Assembly: GCF_003002095.1 (NCBI RefSeq)
Contig: NZ_PVZC01000004.1
Coordinates: forward strand, 496,001-560,000
Length of the DNA stretch: 64,000 bases
Direction of reading: 5' to 3'
From: Allonocardiopsis opalescens
Lineage (GTDB): Bacteria > Actinomycetota > Actinomycetes > Streptosporangiales > Streptosporangiaceae
The notes beneath the pieces are model-generated. The model made no database searches and was not told the origin of the DNA. It saw only the letters and a list, made by a program, of their open reading frames with translations. This document shows, in pieces, positions 59,151-64,000 of this stretch (its first letter is position 1; every line of letters begins with the position of its first letter). The position numbers were made by a program, and so were the translations under genes.

Positions 59151-59786
59151 ATGACGGGGAATCCGGCCGGGCGGCAGGGCGCCGGGCAGACGCGGCGGCG
59201 CGGAGCCGCCCTGGAGGAGGCGATCCTGGACGCCGCGGTCGCCGAACTCACCGAGGCCGGATACGCCGGCCTGACCATGGACGGGGTCGCCGCCCGCGCC
59301 GGCACCAACAAGAACGCCATCTACCGCCGCTGGCCGAACCGCCTCGCGCTGGGGACCGCCGCCTACCGGCGGCTGAGCACCGCGGTGCCCGCCCCCGACA
59401 CCGGGAGCCTGCGCGGCGACGCCCTCGAACTGCTGCGCCGGGCGAACCGGCACTGGAGTTCGCCCCTCGGGGGGATCCTGCGTGAGCTGATCGCCGCGGC
59501 CGGCGGCGCGGCGCAGCTGCTGGCGCCGCTGCACGAGCTGTCCGCCGAGGCCGCGGCCGCCCCCTGGCTGACCCTCCTGGGGCGCGCGGTCGCCCGGGGC
59601 GAGGCGGCGCCCGAGGCGCTGCACCCGCGGGTCGCCACCGTCGCCATCGTGCTGCTGCGCAACGAGTTCGTCGTGCGCGGGGTCCCCTCCGCACCGGACG
59701 AGGTCCTGGTCGAGATCGTCGACGAGGTGTATCTGCCGCTGGTGCGGCGGCGGGGCGCGGACCCCGGCAGGCCGCCCCGGGGCTAG
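59151..59786 (+). CDS. TetR-family regulator
   Basis: 211 residues. RRRGAALEEAILDAAVAELTEAGYAGLTMDGVAARAGTNKNAIYRRWPNRLAL is the HTH; the rest is a TetR_C_16-like helical domain. No adjacent target on the same transcript is seen: its 3' end overlaps the convergent sigma gene by four bases. It may be self-regulated through the palindromes upstream. Confidence 0.85.
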   Translation: MTGNPAGRQGAGQTRRRGAALEEAILDAAVAELTEAGYAGLTMDGVAARAGTNKNAIYRRWPNRLALGTAAYRRLSTAVPAPDTGSLRGDALELLRRANRHWSSPLGGILRELIAAAGGAAQLLAPLHELSAEAAAAPWLTLLGRAVARGEAAPEALHPRVATVAIVLLRNEFVVRGVPSAPDEVLVEIVDEVYLPLVRRRGADPGRPPRG

Positions 59787-61027
59787 GGGGCGGCCGCGGC
59801 GCGGGCCGCGCGGGCCAGCAGCAGCTCGCGTTCGCGGGCGTTGCGGGCCAGGCCGGCCGCCCGTTCGAACTCCGCGCGGGCCTCCTCGCGGCGGTCCAGC
59901 CGCTCCAGCAGGTCGGCGCGCACGCTCGGCAGCAGGTGGTAGTTCTTCATCGCGGGCTCGCCGGCCAGCGCGTTGACCAGTTCGAGCCCGGCCGCCGGGC
60001 CGCGCGCCATCGCCACGGCCACCGCCCGGTTCAGCTCCACCACCGGGGAGGGGGTGAGCGCCGCCAGCCGCTCGTACAGCTTGGCGATCACCGCCCAGTC
60101 GGTCTCGTCGTAGCGCACGGCGCGTGCGTGGCAGGCCGCGATCGCGGCCTGGACCGAGTACGGGCCGGTGCCCGCCCGCAGCAGCGCCTGCTCGCCGCGG
60201 CGGATCAGCAGCCGGTTCCACCGGGCGCGGTTCTGGTCGGCGAGCAGCACGGGTTCACCGCCGGGCCCGGTGCGGGCCGCGATGCGCGAGGACTGGAACT
60301 CCAGCAGCGCGGCCAGGCCGTGCACCTCGGGCTCATCGGGCATCAGCCCGGCCAGCACCCGCGCCAGCCGCAGCGCGTCCTCGCACAGCGCCGGGCGGAC
60401 CAGGTCGTCGCCGGCGGTCGCGGAGTAGCCCTCGTTGAAGATCAGGTAGATGACCTCCAGCACCGACGACAGGCGCGCGGAGCGGTCGGCGCCGTAGGGC
60501 ACCTCGAACGGGACCCCGGCCTTGGCGAGCGCCCGCTTGGCGCGCACGATGCGTTGGCCGACGGTCGGCTCGGACACGAGGAAGGCGCGGGCGATCTCCT
60601 CGGTGGTCAGCCCGCCGAGCAGCCGCAGCGTCAGCGCCGTCCTGGCCTCCGTCGACAGCACGGGGTGGCAGGCGGTGAAGATCAGCCGCAGCAGGTCGTC
60701 GTCGATGTCGTCGGCGGCGGCGGGCTCGGGCGGCGGCACGTCCTCCAGCGAGCGGCCGACCTCCGCCAGCTTGCGCGCGTAGGTCTCCTTGCGCCGCACC
60801 AGGTCGATGGCGCGGTGCTTGGCGGTGGCCATGAGCCAGGCGCCCGGCTTCTCCGGGACGCCCGACTCCGGCCACTGCTCCAGGGCGGCGACCAGCGCGT
60901 CCTGCGCCAGCTCCTCGGCGATGCCCACGTCCCGCACGATGCGGGCGACACCGGCGATGATCCGCGCGGACTCGATCCTGAACACCGTCTCGACCGACTC
61001 GGCCGCCCTCTCCCCGTCCACAGGCAC
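59783..61027 (-). CDS. ECF42 sigma factor
   Basis: 414 residues. Sigma region 2 (FRIESARIIAGVARIVRDVGIAEELAQDALVAALEQWP) and region 4 (TLRLLGGLTTEEIARAFLVSEPTVGQRIVRAKRALA) are followed by a long C-terminal TPR-like domain (EVIYLIFNEGYSAT...). This is the ECF42 plan, in which the C-terminal domain replaces an anti-sigma factor. It follows a DGPF/YciI gene by 42 bp, its standard partner and target. Confidence 0.9.
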   Translation of the reverse strand: MPVDGERAAESVETVFRIESARIIAGVARIVRDVGIAEELAQDALVAALEQWPESGVPEKPGAWLMATAKHRAIDLVRRKETYARKLAEVGRSLEDVPPPEPAAADDIDDDLLRLIFTACHPVLSTEARTALTLRLLGGLTTEEIARAFLVSEPTVGQRIVRAKRALAKAGVPFEVPYGADRSARLSSVLEVIYLIFNEGYSATAGDDLVRPALCEDALRLARVLAGLMPDEPEVHGLAALLEFQSSRIAARTGPGGEPVLLADQNRARWNRLLIRRGEQALLRAGTGPYSVQAAIAACHARAVRYDETDWAVIAKLYERLAALTPSPVVELNRAVAVAMARGPAAGLELVNALAGEPAMKNYHLLPSVRADLLERLDRREEARAEFERAAGLARNARERELLLARAARAAAAP

Positions 61028-61069
61028 CCATCAGAGCAGCAGGGTGCGGACAGGGCAAGTTCGACCTGC

Positions 61070-61429
61070 TCAGCCCTCCTTGATCTCGCGGACCTCGCAG
61101 GTGAAGTCGCCCGCGTAGAGCCCCTGCACCTCCATGAACCGGCGGGTCCACTCCAGCGCCTCGGCCTTGTCCTTGGCCTGGATGATGGTGTAGCCGCCGA
61201 TGACCTCCTTGCTCTCGGTGAAGGGGCCGTCGGTGTAGCTGATCCTGCCGCCGGACCAGCTGACCCGGGTCCCCGCGGCGGTCGGGGTCAGCTCGGCCAT
61301 GTCGAGCACCACCCCGGCCTTGGTGATCTCCTCGAAGAGCGCGCCCATCCGCGCCTGGAGTTCCTCGCTAGGCGGCTCGGTGGGGAAGTTCTGCTCGTCG
61401 TTCATGGCGAAGGTGATGAAGCGCGGCAT
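61070..61429 (-). CDS. YciI-family (DGPF domain) protein
   Basis: 119 residues. The ferredoxin-like YCII fold ends with YTDGPFTESKEVIGGYTIIQAKDKAEALEW, giving the DGPF motif at residues 87-90. These proteins are the usual targets and neighbours of ECF42 sigma factors; their activity is unknown. AAAGGAG lies before the ATG. It is first in the operon with the sigma gene. Confidence 0.87.
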   Translation of the reverse strand: MPRFITFAMNDEQNFPTEPPSEELQARMGALFEEITKAGVVLDMAELTPTAAGTRVSWSGGRISYTDGPFTESKEVIGGYTIIQAKDKAEALEWTRRFMEVQGLYAGDFTCEVREIKEG

Positions 61430-61548
61430 GGTGGGCTCCTTTGTCGTAGCGTCCGGCGGGCTCTCTTCCCGCCTCTCACCTGTGCGTCGATCGGAGGGCG
61501 GCCGGTTCGACAGCCTCCCGGGATCTTTTTTCGAATAGTTTGGGCGGC

Positions 61549-62511
61549 ATGACGGATGAGGGCTCGGACCCGCCCCGGTCGGCCGCCGCGCGTGTCGCCG
61601 CCGAGGTCCTGGCCGCCCGCGGCCTCGGTCTGGCGGACGCGTCGCCCGGCCGGGGCTGGACCAACGCCACCTGGCTGACCCGCGAGTTCGTCGTCCGGGT
61701 CGCCCGGCGCCCCGGCCCTGCCGACCTGGTCCGCGAGGCGTCGCTGGCCGCCCTGCTCCCGGCCGAGGTCGGCTACCCCGAGATCGTCGACCTCGGCGTC
61801 GCGCACGGGCACGAGTGGGTCATCACCCGCCGCATCCCCGCGCGGAACCTGGAGGACGCCTGGCCAAAGCTGAGCGCGCGGCAGCGCGCCGACGCCCTCG
61901 AACAGGTGTGGTCCAGGGTCGAGCACGTCCACCGCGTCGACCTGGCGACCGCCGCCGCGCACGCGCGCCCCCGCTCGCCGTTCTTCCCCGCCACCGCGGC
62001 CGAGGCGGCCGCCCGGCTGGACCGGCTGCGCGCGGCCGGGCTGCTCAGCGGAGCGCAGGCGGCGGCGCTGGGGGAGGCGATGGACCGCTTCTGGGCGGCG
62101 CTGCCCGCCGCCCCTGCGGTGCTCAACCACGGCGACCTCGGCATGTGCAACGCGCTGTGGCGGGACGGGCGGGTCGTGTCCGTGCTGGACTTCGAGTTCG
62201 CCGTCGTCGCGCCGCTCGCGGTCGACCTCAACGAGATCCTCAAGTTCGCCTTCGCACCCTCCGAGGGCGACGGCCCCGTGCGCGAGGCGGCGATGGGCAT
62301 CGCCCGCACCGCACTGCCCGCCTCCGGCGGCACCGACGTACTCCTCGGCTACGCCATCATGCTGGAGTCCTGGCTCACCGAGAACGAACTGGCCGCGGAC
62401 CCGGCGGACGGCCCCGCCGACCCCGAGCCCCACCGGCTGCTCACCTCGCTCGCCGACGGCGGGGGCGGCCACCTCGCCCCGCTCCTGGCCGCGCCCGCCC
62501 CGGGCGGCTGA
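61549..62511 (+). CDS. Aminoglycoside phosphotransferase-fold kinase
   Basis: 320 residues. The kinase-like APH fold is shown by the catalytic loop VLNHGDLGMCNALW and the metal-binding VLDFEFA. The N-terminal nucleotide lobe is VRVARRPGPADLVREASLAALL. It lacks features that would tie it to a given drug; many such kinases act on sugars or metabolites. TAGTTT at 61536-61541 gives a leaderless start at ATG 61549. It is divergent from the YciI gene. Confidence 0.8.
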   Translation: MTDEGSDPPRSAAARVAAEVLAARGLGLADASPGRGWTNATWLTREFVVRVARRPGPADLVREASLAALLPAEVGYPEIVDLGVAHGHEWVITRRIPARNLEDAWPKLSARQRADALEQVWSRVEHVHRVDLATAAAHARPRSPFFPATAAEAAARLDRLRAAGLLSGAQAAALGEAMDRFWAALPAAPAVLNHGDLGMCNALWRDGRVVSVLDFEFAVVAPLAVDLNEILKFAFAPSEGDGPVREAAMGIARTALPASGGTDVLLGYAIMLESWLTENELAADPADGPADPEPHRLLTSLADGGGGHLAPLLAAPAPGG

Positions 62512-62544
62512 CCGCGCGGCCCGGGGCGGTGGCCGGGAGGCGCC

Positions 62545-62970
62545 TCAGCCCTCGGCCTCGGCGGTCGCGGCCAGGACCTCCAGGTAGTGCGGGCTGTACA
62601 TCAGGCCGAGGACATTGCCGAAGGGGTCGACGACGGACGCGGTGACGAACCCGGCCTCGCGCCGGGTCAGCTCCTGGTACGGCGCGGCCCCCATGGACAG
62701 CAGCCGGTCCACGGCGGCCTGCACGTCGTCTACGTGCCAGTGCATGACCGCGCCGCCGGGCCCGGGCGCCGCGCCCTCGGGGGCGTAGCGCCGGTCGATC
62801 AGGCCCAGCTCGTCCTGGTGGTCCCCGACGCGGAACTCGACGTAGGCGGGCCTCCCGTCCGGGCCCGAGCGCTCGAAGTACGGCTCGATGCCCAGCAGTT
62901 CCGTGTACCAGTCCTTCGCCGCCGCCACATCGTCCGCCCAGTAGCTGATGGTGGTGAATCCCCGCAGCAT
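62545..62970 (-). CDS. VOC-family protein
   Basis: 141 residues. GFTTISYWADDVAAAKDWYTELLGIEPYFE and the closing SVVDPFGNVLGLMYSPHYLE form the VOC fold; MHWHVDDVQAAVDRLLSMGA is the second module. It is divergent from the WYL regulator, which probably controls it. The substrate is unknown. Confidence 0.83.
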   Translation of the reverse strand: MLRGFTTISYWADDVAAAKDWYTELLGIEPYFERSGPDGRPAYVEFRVGDHQDELGLIDRRYAPEGAAPGPGGAVMHWHVDDVQAAVDRLLSMGAAPYQELTRREAGFVTASVVDPFGNVLGLMYSPHYLEVLAATAEAEG

Positions 62971-63040
62971 GTCCGTACGTCCTCTCGTTCCCTCCGGTCG
63001 GTGCGACCGGTGCCCTCTGCCAGGGGAGACGCTAGGCGGC

Positions 63041-63065
63041 CTTGCGGAAGCACTGCTTCCTCAAG
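63041..63065. promoter_or_regulatory. Extended dyad between VOC and WYL genes
   Basis: GGAAGC-N3-GCTTCC (63046-63060) is perfect and is extended by CTTG and CAAG at 63041-63044 and 63062-63065. It lies 20 bp upstream of the WYL start in the divergent spacer and is a likely operator. CAGACT (63073-63078) may be the -10 of the WYL gene. Confidence 0.6.
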
Positions 63066-63084
63066 GGGCTGGCAGACTCGGGGA

Positions 63085-64000
63085 ATGCTGGAGACCTCGG
63101 TGCGGCTGCTGCGGCTGCTGTCACTGCTGCAGGCGCGGCCCGGCTGGTCCGGGGCCGAACTCGCCGACCGCCTGTCCGTGACCACCAGGACCGTCCGCAG
63201 CGACATCGAGCGGCTGCGCGGCCTGGGCTACCAGATCCACTCGATGACCGGCACGGCCGGCGGCTACCGGCTGGGGGCGGGCGCGGCGGTGCCGCCGCTG
63301 CTGCTCGACGACGACGAGGCCGTCGCGGTGGCCGTCGGACTGCACACCGCCGCGAGCGGCAGCGTGGCCGGGATCGAGGAGACCTCGCTGCGCGCGATCG
63401 CCAAACTCCAGCGGATGCTGCCGCCCCGGCTGCGCCGCCGGATCGAGGCGCTGCGCGCCGCGACCGTCTCGCTCCCCGGGCGCGGCCCGGCGATCGACCC
63501 GGCGACGCTCACCGCCGTCGCGGCCGCCGTCCGCGACCGCGAGCGGCTGCGCTTCGACTACCAGGGCCACGACGGAGGCGGCGGCGTCCGGACCGTCGAA
63601 CCGCACCGGCTGGTCCACACCGGGCACCGCTGGTATCTGCTGGCCTGGGACGCCGACCGCGCCGACTGGCGCACCTTCCGCGCCGACCGGATCCGGCTGC
63701 GCACCCCCAACGGCCCCCGCTTCACCCCGCGCCGCCCTCCTGAGGACGTCGCCGCACACATCGTGCGCGGTGTCGGCTCCCGGGCCTGGCGGTACCAGGC
63801 CCGGGTCCGGCTGCACGCACCGCTGGAGCGGCTCGCCGAAATGCTGCCGCCCACTGCGGGCCTGCTCCACGAGGACGGGGTCCTGGAGACCGGCGGCCCG
63901 TCACTGCACGACCTCGCAGGTTTCCTCGGCAGCCTCGGCGTGCCCTTCACCGTCATCGACCCGCCCGAGCTGCGCGACGCCCTGCTGGCGCTCGCGGACC
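63085..64000 (+). CDS. WYL-domain regulator, cut by the window end
   Basis: 305 codons are visible and the frame is open at the edge. LLRLLSLLQARPGWSGAELADRLSVTTRTVRSDIERLRGLGY is the HTH, then a WYL domain with GHRWYLLAWDADRADWRTFRADRI. It is similar in layout to the regulator at 6633-7595. ATG 63085 is six bases after a CAGACT box, so the mRNA may be leaderless. It is divergent from a VOC gene, a frequent partner of such regulators. Confidence 0.85.
   Translation, partial: MLETSVRLLRLLSLLQARPGWSGAELADRLSVTTRTVRSDIERLRGLGYQIHSMTGTAGGYRLGAGAAVPPLLLDDDEAVAVAVGLHTAASGSVAGIEETSLRAIAKLQRMLPPRLRRRIEALRAATVSLPGRGPAIDPATLTAVAAAVRDRERLRFDYQGHDGGGGVRTVEPHRLVHTGHRWYLLAWDADRADWRTFRADRIRLRTPNGPRFTPRRPPEDVAAHIVRGVGSRAWRYQARVRLHAPLERLAEMLPPTAGLLHEDGVLETGGPSLHDLAGFLGSLGVPFTVIDPPELRDALLALAD

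Overview
This is a very GC-rich window with strong third-position G/C bias, many GTG starts, and many genes whose start codon lies 6-8 nt after a TANNNT -10 box (apparent leaderless mRNAs). It holds a mycothiol-type maleylpyruvate isomerase, mycothiol/thioredoxin-type ArsC proteins, ECF41 and ECF42 sigma factors, and many TetR, WYL, XRE and MocR regulators. All of this points to an actinomycete chromosome, most likely a Streptomyces/Nocardiopsis-like filamentous genus; the exact genus is inference. No rRNA, tRNA, CRISPR array, transposase or phage gene was seen. Both ends cut genes: an MFS exporter on the left and a WYL regulator on the right.

Layout. 1-31.4 kb is an accessory 'regulator plus enzyme' landscape. 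It contains a DHA2 exporter, an AraC/NmrA/DUF1772 cluster, a virginiamycin B lyase, a folD-fchA pair, alpha/beta hydrolases, VOC proteins, a TetR-imine reductase pair, an XRE-cupin/TrxR/methyltransferase cluster, a Cmx-like exporter, two sensor kinases (one orphaned beside a response-regulator stub), a Fsr-like MFS and an HxlR/SDR pair. 31.6-41.2 kb is an arsenic/phosphate island on the + strand: MFS, ArsO-like flavoprotein, pstSCAB, an OmpR-type regulator lacking its phosphoacceptor Asp, a cysteine-free ArsR, an ArsR-ArsC fusion and a second ArsC. Its promoters carry related AT-rich palindromes that look like operators of one regulator family. No Acr3 or ArsB pump is present. 41.3-45.7 kb carries a TetR/Tet(X)-like pair and a rifampin monooxygenase (rox) with a leader ORF. 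46-51 kb has DUF1062, a DUF2089/membrane/SHOCT-like operon and a PadR-ABC exporter operon. 51-64 kb holds an ECF41 sigma factor with mirror-image promoters facing a DoxX-SnoaL operon, a MocR/EamA pair with overlapping start codons, a TetR-SGNH operon, an ECF42-YciI operon, an APH-fold kinase and a VOC/WYL pair.

How the genes work together. Most units are a regulator next to a one- or two-gene target, often with a visible palindrome over the shared promoter. Several are homologues of antibiotic-inactivating or exporting proteins (Vgb, Cmx, Tet(X), Rox, Fsr). The ars/pst island can be read as selective phosphate uptake plus arsenate reduction under arsenic-type operators.

The most unusual signals are: (i) the ars/pst island with sensors that lack their usual sensing residues; (ii) a symmetric double ECF41 promoter; (iii) short N-terminal gene stubs with intact promoter, ribosome site or stop/start overlap in front of intact genes; (iv) a 125-bp segment bounded by perfect 14-bp inverted repeats; (v) a FolD lacking its cyclohydrolase lysine beside a separate cyclohydrolase; and (vi) divergent genes whose start codons overlap. 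All functions are read from sequence by eye; no database search was run.
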